From: Streptomyces sp. STR69
Lineage (GTDB): Bacteria; Actinomycetota; Actinomycetes; Streptomycetales; Streptomycetaceae
Direction: 5' to 3'
Assembly: GCF_024519455.1 (NCBI RefSeq)
Contig: NZ_JALJRY010000007.1
Location: 283,540 to 347,539 of the forward strand
DNA length: 64,000 bases
Both the position numbers and the translations under genes were made by a program. Shown here piece after piece: positions 32,825 through 39,977 of this stretch. The stretch's first letter is position 1. Every line of letters starts with the position of its first letter. The notes under the pieces are model-generated. The model was not told the DNA's origin. It saw only the letters and a program-made list of their open reading frames with translations, and ran no database searches.

Positions 32825-34410
32825 CACAGGTTCGGCGCCCCTTCCGGCTCCACGTCGTGGTACTGCTCCCAGCCCCACAGCGCGTACGTCCCGGCCACCA
32901 GCGGACACACGTCGATACCGTCGCCCCGCCGTGACCACAGCCACGCATCGCCGACATCGCGCTTCGTCGCGCCGCTCAACGCGGTCGCCATGGGCGCCTG
33001 GTCCAGGTGCTGCAGGCTCCGGTCCTGTACGCGGTCGTAGAACTGCCCGGTGGCCTGCGTGAGTTCACGAACCTTCGGTGCCACGACCAAGTGGTCACGG
33101 CCGCGCTCGGCGAGCTTCTTCCGCAGCAGCGGAGCCATAGATCCAGCGGGTCCGCCCTCGTCGATCACCCACACGCATGGTGACCACTTCTCGTCGAGAT
33201 CGGCCGCGCGCTCGATCACCCAGTCCGTACCGGGCCGGTGGTCCACCACCTCGACGTGCCGTCCGTCATCGGTCGTTCCGCCGGCGACGCTGATGGCCGA
33301 CCAGGACCGCTCGGGGTTCGTGTCGATGGCGAAACCCACCGGATCGGCCAGACCGGACTGGCGCACGCGCAGCGCTCGCCATGCGTCCTCGGCGATGACC
33401 TGCCACGTTTCCTCGGCCTGCGCCGGGTACTCGCCCACACCCAGCCGCTCACGGTCGAACAAGTCAGGCCGCATGGTCGCCAGTTCGCGCCGTACGGCCT
33501 GCACCCGGATCCGGATCCCCAGCGCCGGGTTCACCCGCTGCCACGTCCGTACGTCCTCACGGTGATCGTGCTCGGCACACACAATCCGCCCGTCCTCGTC
33601 CCGCGGGCACTCCCGCGTGTGCAGCTCGGCGGACCACTCCAGGTACGTCAGCGACTCGTCCGGCTCCGGCCTGTCCGCCAGCGCCCGGGCTCGCAGCAGA
33701 CCCAGCTGCTCGCTGTCCTGGCCGATGCCGGCCGAGCAGGTATAGACGAGCTGCGGGTTCCTACGCGCGGACATGATCGGCAGCAGCGCGCCGATCGGCG
33801 CGGACCGCAGCGACATTGCCTCGTCCATCACGACCAGGTCGCCGGAGAAGCCACGCCCTGAGCTGCCCGTACGCGCCAGGAACAGGATCCGGGCGCCGTT
33901 GTGGAACTCGAAGCCCTCCTCGCCGTGCGCACGGATGACGCGCTTCACACGGCGGCTGAGGGCGTACGAGCCGCTGATCAGCTCGTCCAGTCGGCGGAAG
34001 GACTCGCGCGCGGTCTTGAACTCGTGCGCGGTGTGGATGACCAGCTTGTCGCCGAACAGCATCACGCCGGCGACCTGCCGGGCTTCGAGGTATCCGCCCT
34101 TGCCGTTCTGCCTGGTCACGTTCTGGACGACCTCGAAGGAGGTCCACCGGCCCTCGTCATCCTCGGCGAGGCTGTGGTGCAGGCCGAGCTGCTGCCACGA
34201 GTCCAGCTTCAGCCCGGCGTCCGCAGCCAGCTCGATGGCCTCCTGACCAGCAGGGGAGCGGAAGTCGAGCGCGGCCCGGTCCTCGATGCCGCTCCAGCGG
34301 CCGGTCTCGACGCGCCGGTAGTGCGGGGTGGAGATGATCCGCGGGCTCTGGCAGCCGATCGGGTCGGGCCTGCTACGCGCTGTGGCGGGGGCGGCGAGAA
34401 GCGAGCTCAT
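32821..34410 (-). CDS. Terminase large subunit
   Basis: The 529-residue protein has a Terminase_1-type ATPase domain: the adenine/Walker A-like segment near VVQNVTRQNGKGGYLEARQV, Walker B LVVMDEAMSL, and a C-terminal nuclease domain with acidic residues in VGFAIDTNPERSWSAISVAG and VWVIDEGGPAG. It cuts concatemeric DNA and drives packaging through the portal. The upstream 93-residue gene overlaps it by 38 bp. Confidence 0.92.
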   Translation of the reverse strand: MSSLLAAPATARSRPDPIGCQSPRIISTPHYRRVETGRWSGIEDRAALDFRSPAGQEAIELAADAGLKLDSWQQLGLHHSLAEDDEGRWTSFEVVQNVTRQNGKGGYLEARQVAGVMLFGDKLVIHTAHEFKTARESFRRLDELISGSYALSRRVKRVIRAHGEEGFEFHNGARILFLARTGSSGRGFSGDLVVMDEAMSLRSAPIGALLPIMSARRNPQLVYTCSAGIGQDSEQLGLLRARALADRPEPDESLTYLEWSAELHTRECPRDEDGRIVCAEHDHREDVRTWQRVNPALGIRIRVQAVRRELATMRPDLFDRERLGVGEYPAQAEETWQVIAEDAWRALRVRQSGLADPVGFAIDTNPERSWSAISVAGGTTDDGRHVEVVDHRPGTDWVIERAADLDEKWSPCVWVIDEGGPAGSMAPLLRKKLAERGRDHLVVAPKVRELTQATGQFYDRVQDRSLQHLDQAPMATALSGATKRDVGDAWLWSRRGDGIDVCPLVAGTYALWGWEQYHDVEPEGAPNLW

Positions 34411-34654
34411 CGACGATGTCCCCCCTGTCCCTCGGAGGCGCCAGCGCTCGCACTACGTGCATGGCCTGGCGTAGCTCACGGGCGACTGCCGCGATCTCCT
34501 TGGGGTCCACCGACGAGTCCATGATCTTCGCCAGGCGCATCGCGGCGGCGGCAGAGGCGTTCGAATCGGGAGATACGCCGAGGTCATCGAGTTCTGCGCG
34601 GGTCGCTTTGGCGACTTCGTCCGCGGGGACTCGCTTCGCTCCGGGCTCGTCCAT
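34373..34654 (-). CDS. Putative terminase small subunit
   Basis: The 93-residue helical protein (KATRAELDDLGVSPDSNASA, AMRLAKIMDSSVDPKEIAAV, ARELRQAMHVVRALAP) overlaps the large terminase gene by 38 bp, the place of the small subunit. It is short and has no evident helix-turn-helix, so the assignment is by position only. Two palindromes lie directly upstream. Confidence 0.55.
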   Translation of the reverse strand: MDEPGAKRVPADEVAKATRAELDDLGVSPDSNASAAAAMRLAKIMDSSVDPKEIAAVARELRQAMHVVRALAPPRDRGDIVDELASRRPRHSA

Positions 34655-34955
34655 GATCGCCTCCGATCCGACACGCCATCACGGAGCGTGACAACAGGTG
34701 ATCGTCACGGAGTGTGACGGCCTCGGGTCGTGATCATGGTCCGCTAAATGGGTCGAACTCGGTTCGCGGTGATTAGCGATCGGCTCGGGGAGAGAACCGG
34801 GCGACAAGGGCGTTTGGGGTCGCCCAGGGAAGCGCTGAACTTTTGATCCACTCTCTCCCCCGACCACCTGAACGATCATGGGCGAGTCGCGCGGAGCGTC
34901 CCGAACGGGCCGTGGTGTAGCACTCCGTGATGGGCCGGAGGACGGTGGCGGTGCG
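34655..34955. other. Intergenic region before terminase: possible cos/pac region
   Basis: About 300 bp hold no gene I can support. They contain two TCACGGAG(C/T)GTGAC palindromes at 34679-34692 and 34705-34718, a reversed partial copy (CACTCCGTGA, 34921-34930), and locally AT-richer, pyrimidine-rich sequence near 34840-34865. The position beside terminase genes and the presence of an HNH nuclease gene suggest a packaging site or a promoter; not proven. Confidence 0.45.
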
Positions 34956-35396
34956 TCACCACTCGCGCGACGACTGCGCGGTGGCCGGCCTGCTCTTGCC
35001 CCCGCCGTAGTGCCGGTACCAGCGCGTGACCACGCGTTCCATCGAGCTCGATCGCATCGCTCGGACACGCTCGCGCACCACTTGCTCGCCCGGGTCAACG
35101 GTGATGATCTCGGCACCGAGCCGCTGGTAGCGGGCGCGCCAGGCGTCACTGGGCATGGTGTGGATCAGGTACACGTCGGTGGACTCGAGGTGCTTGACCG
35201 CCTCGTCGATGGCCGCGTAGCGGGCGCGCATCGCGACCTTGGACGCGATCGGCTCGTGGTTCCACTGGGGTGCACCGGGGCCGGTGAGGGCACGGGTGAT
35301 GCGGTCCAGGTCGATGACGATGTCGCGCGGCTTGGCGCGGGCCTCGATCCAGGAGGACTTGCCTGCGGCCGGCGGCCCGGTGACGACATACAGCAT
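34956..35396 (-). CDS. P-loop ATPase / kinase-like protein
   Basis: The 146-residue protein starts MLYVVTGPPAAGKSSWIEAR, a Walker A P-loop (GPPAAGKSS), followed by IVIDLDRI as a likely Walker B/acceptor region and VRERVRAMRSSSM near the end. Fold and size resemble polynucleotide or nucleotide kinases (AAA_33 group) seen in phages. Substrate unknown. Confidence 0.75.
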   Translation of the reverse strand: MLYVVTGPPAAGKSSWIEARAKPRDIVIDLDRITRALTGPGAPQWNHEPIASKVAMRARYAAIDEAVKHLESTDVYLIHTMPSDAWRARYQRLGAEIITVDPGEQVVRERVRAMRSSSMERVVTRWYRHYGGGKSRPATAQSSREW

Positions 35397-35400
35397 GGCG

Positions 35401-35613
35401 TCACTCCTGTTCGCCTGGCGCAGTCTCCAGTGCGTAGTGCTCCGTGCTGAGGCCCTGGTTCTTAGTGACGATCAGCGCCAGGACGCCTGGCACGATGTCA
35501 ATGCGCTCTGGAGGCTTGGGTGTCCTGTTGTCGAACGCGGCGCCCCGCAGCTGTGTAAGTACCTCGGCAGCCTGTGCGATGAGCACAAGCTGCTGCCTGC
35601 TGAGTACGGCCAT
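35401..35613 (-). CDS. Small hypothetical protein
   Basis: This 70-residue protein (MAVLSRQQLVLIAQAAEVLT, LRGAAFDNRTPKPPERIDIV) is of unknown function. Its ATG at 35613 is preceded by the start-associated repeat CTCACGGAGGTGGTGACC, which contains the ribosome binding site. Confidence 0.6.
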   Translation of the reverse strand: MAVLSRQQLVLIAQAAEVLTQLRGAAFDNRTPKPPERIDIVPGVLALIVTKNQGLSTEHYALETAPGEQE

Positions 35614-35637
35614 GGTCACCACCTCCGTGAGGCTTGC
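35611..35637 (-). repeat. Start-associated sequence, copy 1
   Basis: On the minus strand AAGCCTCACGGAGGTGGTGA, then CC, leads directly into ATG 35613. The same block occurs at 35811-35836, and diverged forms at 36247-36265 and 37743-37768. It contains GGAGGTG, the stop codon of the upstream gene and a TCAC...GTGA inverted repeat. Confidence 0.7.
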
Positions 35638-35813
35638 TGGCACCAGGAGTTGCCACAGTCGATGAGGTCGGGGTCTCTGTGCGCGTCGGTGAAGCTGTCG
35701 GGTGGCGGGCCGGGTGCCATGCCGAGGCTCTGTTCCAGCCGGCGCGTCTTGGCGTACGAGGCTCGGTCGTGGGTGGGGCAGCGCCGGGCGATGCGGTGAA
35801 GCAGCTCGCGCAC
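35616..35813 (-). CDS. Small hypothetical protein
   Basis: The 65-residue protein (VRELLHRIARRCPTHDRASY) is basic with scattered Cys and His (RCPTHD, LIDCGNSWCQ), possibly a small metal-binding fold. GTG 35813 follows a copy of the start-associated sequence, and its own end (ASRRW) is encoded by the next copy. Confidence 0.6.
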   Translation of the reverse strand: MRELLHRIARRCPTHDRASYAKTRRLEQSLGMAPGPPPDSFTDAHRDPDLIDCGNSWCQQASRRW

Positions 35814-35836
35814 GGTCACCACCTCCGTGAGGCTCG
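35811..35836 (-). repeat. Start-associated sequence, copy 2
   Basis: On the minus strand GAGCCTCACGGAGGTGGTGA, then CC, precedes GTG 35813. It differs from copy 1 at very few bases. Confidence 0.7.
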
Positions 35837-35841
35837 CGGTG

Positions 35842-36249
35842 TCAGGCGGTGCCGAGCGGTCCGGTGTAGCGGGGTGCTTCCGTGAGCCCTGCCTCGGCGA
35901 GCACCAGGCGCAGAACGTTGGCGAGCGGCACGTCGACGTGCTCGGGGGTGAGGAGTGCATCGACGTCGGCGGAGTGACTGTCGTGCCAGAGGTATGTCAC
36001 GTCGCGGCCGTCGATGCTGTCGACTCTGATGGGGTTGTGGCTGGTCTCGATGTCGCACACGGTTACTGCCTGGTTGAGGGCGGGGATCAGGTGCTGGCGG
36101 ACCAGGGTGGTGAGCGGGAAGTCGACCTCGTTGTAGTCGACGTGGTTGGCCTCGCAGTAGTCCAGCCAGACGTCGGGGTCGCTGCCGTCGTTGAAGCCCC
36201 ACTTGGACAGCAGGTCGGCGCTGAAGAGCGTGAGGTGAGGGCCGTTCAC
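35842..36249 (-). CDS. Hypothetical acidic protein
   Basis: The 135-residue protein (VNGPHLTLFSADLLSKWGFN, VWLDYCEANHVDYNEVDFPL, IRVDSIDGRDVTYLWHDSHS) has no family I recognise. GTG 36249 follows a diverged copy of the start-associated sequence (AGAGGCGGTGACC). It is acidic and probably cytoplasmic. Confidence 0.6.
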   Translation of the reverse strand: MNGPHLTLFSADLLSKWGFNDGSDPDVWLDYCEANHVDYNEVDFPLTTLVRQHLIPALNQAVTVCDIETSHNPIRVDSIDGRDVTYLWHDSHSADVDALLTPEHVDVPLANVLRLVLAEAGLTEAPRYTGPLGTA

Positions 36250-36265
36250 GGTCACCGCCTCTGTG
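36247..36265 (-). repeat. Start-associated sequence, diverged copy 3
   Basis: CACAGAGGCGGTGACC leads to GTG 36249 and matches the downstream two thirds of copies 1 and 2 with two to three changes. Confidence 0.5.
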
Positions 36266-36273
36266 GTGTGAGC

Positions 36274-36301
36274 GGCGCCCCGTTGCCTAGGACGGGGCGC
36301 C
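36274..36301. terminator. Strong hairpin
   Basis: GGCGCCCCGT and ACGGGGCGCC form a perfect ten-base stem with an eight-base loop, between the 60-residue gene ending at 36392 and the gene starting at 36249. Confidence 0.65.
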
Positions 36302-36391
36302 GGTGCGGGCCTTACGGTTGCCGCATCCCGCCGCTGCCCAGGTGTGCACCATGGCGCACGGGAGGGACCTGGAGGCGTGTCGGGACACCTT

Positions 36392-36574
36392 TCACGCGCT
36401 TTCGGCGCCCGGGCATGGAGCGCGCTGCGGCCACTCGTACCGAGTTCCGATGATGGTCAGTGGCACGCCGTCCACCACGATGACGGAGGGCGGCATCTCC
36501 ACCTTCCGCAGTTCGATGACCTCCAGCCCCTGGCACTCGTGGCACAGGTGCAGCTCAACCCGTGAGTCGGCCAC
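36392..36574 (-). CDS. Small CxxC protein
   Basis: The 60-residue protein (VADSRVELHLCHECQGLEVI, ELRKVEMPPSVIVVDGVPLT) has one CHEC pair and ends near EWPQRAPCPG; a Zn site is possible. GTG 36574 is chosen because GGAGG lies eight bases upstream; the longer ORF lacks a site. Confidence 0.55.
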   Translation of the reverse strand: MADSRVELHLCHECQGLEVIELRKVEMPPSVIVVDGVPLTIIGTRYEWPQRAPCPGAESA

Positions 36575-36593
36575 TATCGCTACCTCCGGTAGG

Positions 36594-37133
36594 TCAGCGG
36601 GGGGTCTTCGTGAACGTGTACGGGGCCGCCACGCCAGCGCTGTGGTGGTCGGCAGCTCGGAGGGCTGCGGTGAGGCGTTCACGTGGGGACAGGCCGAGTC
36701 CAGCGGTGGCGTGGAGAGCGCCGAGGGCGAGTTCGTCTCCGCATCCGACGGCGGCGTACTGGTCGGCTGGCTCGCCGACTTGGTAGTCGCTGTCGACGCT
36801 GAAGAGGCGTCCGTGGATGCCGACGAGGAAGGTGCCGCCCTGTTCCTGTTCTGCGTCCTTGCGTGCCCAGCCGCCGTCCTTGAGGCAGGTGCGGACGGCG
36901 GTGACGAAGGTGGTCGCCATGAAGCGGTCGAGGTCGCCTTCGGGGTGCGGGGGCTGGAAGGCGTGGTGGAGGAGCTGGCCCATGCGGAAGGAGGTGGTGA
37001 AGCCGAAGGCGTAGGGGCCGTTGGTGAACACCTTGGGGTCGCGGCGGATGGTGAGCTGGTATCCGGCGACGCCTGCGGAGTCGCCGGCGAGGTGGACGCG
37101 TTTGCGGTGGACCAGGCCGACGATGACGGTCAC
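36594..37133 (-). CDS. Proteasome/HslV-like Ntn hydrolase
   Basis: The 179-residue protein begins fMet-Thr-Val-Ile-Val-Gly, so removal of Met would expose Thr1 as in HslV and proteasome beta subunits. Further fitting positions are the Asp in HLAGDSAG (D17-like), the Lys in RRDPKVFTNG (K33-like), the GFTTSFRMGQLL segment and the GCGDELALGAL segment, which matches the GSGG...A region. It is likely to be an N-terminal nucleophile peptidase of the T1 family, or a relative. No ATPase partner such as HslU, and no Pup, is encoded nearby. GTG 37133 follows AGGGGTGAC. Confidence 0.72.
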   Translation of the reverse strand: MTVIVGLVHRKRVHLAGDSAGVAGYQLTIRRDPKVFTNGPYAFGFTTSFRMGQLLHHAFQPPHPEGDLDRFMATTFVTAVRTCLKDGGWARKDAEQEQGGTFLVGIHGRLFSVDSDYQVGEPADQYAAVGCGDELALGALHATAGLGLSPRERLTAALRAADHHSAGVAAPYTFTKTPR

Positions 37134-37134
37134 G

Positions 37135-37440
37135 TCACCCCTGACCGTGGAACTGCACGGCGAACCCTGGCAGACCTAGTCCGAAGTCCGGGTCGGCGGA
37201 CGCGGGGCGCAGCGGCGCGCGCAACTCGGTCTCGTCCACGCTGCATGTCGGTCGGGCAGGGGAGACACCAGCTGGGACACCAGTCCAACGGAACGGCTCG
37301 TCGCAGTCGCGGCACTTCACCTTGATGCCGGCCGCGTAGCCGACCACGGTCGGGTCGTTGTCGCTCGCGGTGATCCGGTTGACGTCCACGAAGGCGTCGA
37401 AGTTCTCGTGCGGGCAGGGTCGGTCAGGGTCGGTCGCCAT
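37135..37440 (-). CDS. CxxC zinc-binding protein
   Basis: The 101-residue protein (MATDPDRPCPHENFDAFVDV, GIKVKCRDCDEPFRWTGVPA, GLGLPGFAVQFHGQG) has Cys-His at the start and CRDC later, a likely single Zn site. Similar proteins accompany the Ntn-hydrolase-like gene region in actinophages; role unknown. It ends 2 bp before the Ntn hydrolase start. Confidence 0.62.
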   Translation of the reverse strand: MATDPDRPCPHENFDAFVDVNRITASDNDPTVVGYAAGIKVKCRDCDEPFRWTGVPAGVSPARPTCSVDETELRAPLRPASADPDFGLGLPGFAVQFHGQG

Positions 37441-37442
37441 GG

Positions 37443-37745
37443 TCAGGCCTCCTGGGTCTCGTCGTCCCACACGATGCGCGTGTGACCGCCGTGCCCATGG
37501 ACCTCCTCGGCGTACACGAGGGTGTCCCAGAACACGATGGACGGGCGAGGACCGACCCAGCGGATCGACACCGAGCCGTCGGGCCACAGCACGCCGTTGG
37601 CGACGCGCCCGGTACCGGACACGCCCGTCACGTCGTGGTCGCGGATCAGTGAGAACACGCGCGGTCGGAGCGGCTGTGCCTCGGATAGGTCCGGTCCCGG
37701 CAGGTGTTGGGCGAGGGGCGGGTGGACGTTCTCGTAGTCGGGCAT
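37443..37745 (-). CDS. Hypothetical phage protein
   Basis: The 100-residue protein (MPDYENVHPPLAQHLPGPDL, GVLWPDGSVSIRWVGPRPSI, DTLVYAEEVHGHGGHTRIVW) ends in a segment resembling small phage proteins that carry a W-DG-S-V-S-x-R-W motif. Function unknown. ATG 37745 follows a start-associated sequence (GGAAGTGGTGACC). Confidence 0.6.
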   Translation of the reverse strand: MPDYENVHPPLAQHLPGPDLSEAQPLRPRVFSLIRDHDVTGVSGTGRVANGVLWPDGSVSIRWVGPRPSIVFWDTLVYAEEVHGHGGHTRIVWDDETQEA

Positions 37746-37768
37746 GGTCACCACTTCCGGGAGGCTCG
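37743..37768 (-). repeat. Start-associated sequence, copy 4
   Basis: GAGCCTCCCGGAAGTGGTGA, then CC, leads to ATG 37745. The upstream HNH gene ends within it (ASRKW), mirroring the ASRRW ends at copies 1 and 2. Confidence 0.6.
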
Positions 37769-38038
37769 GACTGGCTGGCGTGCGGCGTCGGTGCGGTTGC
37801 CGCGGGCGCTGTTGCAGCGGCGGTGGGCGCTGCGGGCGTTGGCGGGGTCGAGGAGGTCGCCGCCGCGGCTGAGCGGGGTGGCGTGGTCGAGGGTGAAGGC
37901 GTCGCGGTGGCGTTGCGCTGCGTACCCGGTGATGTCGTAGCGGATGGGTCCGCCGCACCACCAGCAGGGCAGGAGCAGGGCGCGCTGCTTGATGCAGAGG
38001 GTGCGGTAGGGGCGCCCGTTGCGCGGGTTGCGGGGCAC
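37748..38038 (-). CDS. HNH endonuclease
   Basis: The 96-residue protein has the HNH pattern: CWWCGGPI zinc knuckle, DAFTLDHATPLSRGGDLLDP (His of motif 1 in DH) and NARSAHRRCNSARGNR (N and H of the rest). Small HNH proteins often assist terminase in cos phages, but here the gene is 3.4 kb from terminase. GTG 38038 follows GAGGAGG. Confidence 0.85.
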   Translation of the reverse strand: MPRNPRNGRPYRTLCIKQRALLLPCWWCGGPIRYDITGYAAQRHRDAFTLDHATPLSRGGDLLDPANARSAHRRCNSARGNRTDAARQPVRASRKW

Positions 38039-38053
38039 GGGCGCCTCCTCGCG

Positions 38054-38305
38054 CTACAGGTCGCCGAGGACCTCGTTGCGGGCTGCTGCGGCCTTGCGGT
38101 TGAGGGCGCCGGTCATGCGGAAGAGGGCGACGGTGAGGGCGAGGAAGCCGGCGACGAGCAGCAGTTGGGTGATGACGCTGACGATGTGGGTGTGCTGGGT
38201 GGCGAGGGCGATGGCGAGGAGGATGAAGTTGCCGCAGGCCCAGGCGAACCAGATGCGGAGTTTCTCGACGCGGACGGCGGTCTGGACGGCTCTGTAGTCG
38301 CTCAT
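38054..38305 (-). CDS. Small two-helix membrane protein
   Basis: The 83-residue protein has two membrane helices (IWFAWACGNFILLAIALATQ; IVSVITQLLLVAGFLALTVA) with a charged C-terminus. Function unknown; it precedes the HNH gene in the same leftward unit. Confidence 0.62.
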   Translation of the reverse strand: MSDYRAVQTAVRVEKLRIWFAWACGNFILLAIALATQHTHIVSVITQLLLVAGFLALTVALFRMTGALNRKAAAARNEVLGDL

Positions 38306-38461
38306 GGTCCCCCCAAGGGCGTGTGGTGCTGTCGGGGGTCATGATGCCGGGTCTGGGGCTCCTGGTTCCGGGCATGCCAGATCTGCGGCCCATGGTGCGG
38401 CATGATCGGCGGAAACGTCAAGCATGGTTGAGGTTCAGTGCGGCCCCAGGTTGCTCTCTGT

Positions 38462-38824
38462 CTACTGACTCGCCCGTGGGTCGTCTGCCGCGTTCAGGCC
38501 GTCGATCAGCGCCCTTGAGTAGTCCAGGTTCCCCCGCGTCGGGTCCTCGTCATCCTTCAACCCCAGGCAGACCTTCGGGGTTCGCGGATCGTCGGCCCAC
38601 GCTCCAGGGTCGAAGCTCCAGTCCTCCCACCCTGGGGCCGCTTCGGCAACGGCGTTGGTGCACTGCTCCTTGATCTCGTCCCGGCTGAGTGAGGGCGCAG
38701 CGGTTTTGGTGACCGTGATGGTGGCGAGCGGCTTCGCGTCGGCCTTGTCGTGTCCGCTGGAGGAGCAGCCGACGGCGGCTCCGGTGAGCAGCAGGGCGAG
38801 CAAAGCGGCAGTGGTGTTTCGCAT
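38462..38824 (-). CDS. Phage-encoded lipoprotein
   Basis: The 120-residue protein starts MRNTTAALLALLLTGAAVGC, a signal peptide with a lipobox (AVGC) and acylated Cys20, followed by SSSGHDKADAKP and a soluble domain with two more Cys (EQCTNAV, KVCLGL). It should be anchored to the outer face of the membrane. It stands alone between a 150-bp gap and an upstream terminator, so it may have its own promoter and be expressed from the prophage. Confidence 0.78.
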   Translation of the reverse strand: MRNTTAALLALLLTGAAVGCSSSGHDKADAKPLATITVTKTAAPSLSRDEIKEQCTNAVAEAAPGWEDWSFDPGAWADDPRTPKVCLGLKDDEDPTRGNLDYSRALIDGLNAADDPRASQ

Positions 38825-38892
38825 GGTTTCCCCCGGGGTGCGGCGCGTGCGGGGATCGTAGCCGCGGCCATCGCATGGCACCCCGGGAACGC

Positions 38893-38930
38893 GAAAGCCC
38901 CACCGCGACGGGGGAACGCGGTGGGGCCTC
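38893..38930 (-). terminator. Terminator upstream of the lipoprotein gene
   Basis: CCCCACCGCG and CGCGGTGGGG form a perfect ten-base stem and the minus strand continues CTTTCG. It separates the Spd-like block from the lipoprotein gene. Confidence 0.8.
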
Positions 38931-38981
38931 GTTGCCGGGCGTGACCCGGCGCGCAGTCTCCAGTGTGGCAGCGGCAGTCGC

Positions 38982-39233
38982 CTACCGCCCCCACAGCCGG
39001 GCGATCTCCTCCGCCACCGCCAACACCACAAGGGTGGCGAGCACCAGACCCGTCGACACGTACCGGCCGTCCGGATCCGGGGCACTCCCTGGCACCCGCA
39101 CGATCGACTCACCCCTCGGGACGAGGCCGCCGTGCTCGACGTTTCGGTGCTCCTCCCGGTACCCCTCCGCTTGTCTGCGGGTCACCGGCGGGCTGGCCGC
39201 GCGGCACTTCCGGCAGCGGTACTCGTATGGCAT
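38982..39233 (-). CDS. Zinc-ribbon plus membrane-helix protein
   Basis: The 83-residue protein begins MPYEYRCRKCRAASPP (CxxC), has an R-E-E-H-R-N-V-E-H segment that could complete a metal site, and ends with one membrane helix (STGLVLATLVVLAVAEEIAR). It is the last gene of the leftward Spd-like block. Similar small proteins occur in Streptomyces plasmids. Confidence 0.62.
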   Translation of the reverse strand: MPYEYRCRKCRAASPPVTRRQAEGYREEHRNVEHGGLVPRGESIVRVPGSAPDPDGRYVSTGLVLATLVVLAVAEEIARLWGR

Positions 39234-39311
39234 CAGGGCTCCCCTGTCGGGCGGTAGGCGGCCGGTAGGTGAAGGGTAGGAAACGAACGCTGACCTGCGA
39301 TTCCTACCGTC

Positions 39312-39977
39312 CTACCCGGGCCCTTGGGAGGCGGGCGGAAGGGGCTGGGGAGCGGGGCCTGCGGCCGGGTCCTGCGGGGCCCCCACGGGGTCCGCGAGGG
39401 CGGGGGCCGGCGGGAGGTCCCGTACGCGGACCCCGTCGCGCACGCGCTGGCGGCTGCCGAGGATGAGCTTGAACTCCTCGACGGGCAGCCCGAAGTGGCC
39501 GGTGACGGTGGCCTTCAGTTCGGCCTGTGTCCAGCCGTCGAGTTCGGGTTCGGCAAGGAGGTCGGCGAGGTGTGCGCCCTGTCTGTGTGCGGCGACGCGG
39601 CGGACGATGGCGACGAGTTCGGCGAGGGTGAGTTCCGGTGCGGTGTCGACCAGCTGCTCGGCAGGTCCGGGACGGGGGGCTATCGGGGTGACCCACCATG
39701 CGGCCACGCACCACGCGACAACGGCCCCGGGGATCGCGAACCGTGCGATCTGCGGAGCGTGCCAGCAGCCGTACGCGGCAAGATATCCGGCGATTCCGAG
39801 GGCGAACAATCGGTCGCGGGTGCTGTAGTCGGCGGCGGCTTTCCAGGCGCGTTCGACGAGTTCACAGGACCCGGCCCAGAGGGCGGTGCCTGCCCCCGTG
39901 AAGACGAGGACGGGCCGGAGTTCGGCGCGGAGCCAGTGGGGGAGGATCTGCTCCCCCACCTTCTTAACGATCTTCAT
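39312..39977 (-). CDS. Membrane protein of the Spd-like block
   Basis: The 221-residue protein shows three or four membrane helices in the N-terminal half (VLVFTGAGTALWAGSCEL; FALGIAGYLAAYGCWHAP; FAIPGAVVAWCVAAWWVTPI). A cytoplasmic part follows with a winged-helix-like fold (LTLAELVAIVRRVAAHRQGA, GWTQAELKATVTGHFGLPVE) and a Pro-rich tail. This layout is found next to spread genes on Streptomyces conjugative plasmids. ATG 39977 overlaps the upstream stop. Confidence 0.65.
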   Translation of the reverse strand: MKIVKKVGEQILPHWLRAELRPVLVFTGAGTALWAGSCELVERAWKAAADYSTRDRLFALGIAGYLAAYGCWHAPQIARFAIPGAVVAWCVAAWWVTPIAPRPGPAEQLVDTAPELTLAELVAIVRRVAAHRQGAHLADLLAEPELDGWTQAELKATVTGHFGLPVEEFKLILGSRQRVRDGVRVRDLPPAPALADPVGAPQDPAAGPAPQPLPPASQGPG

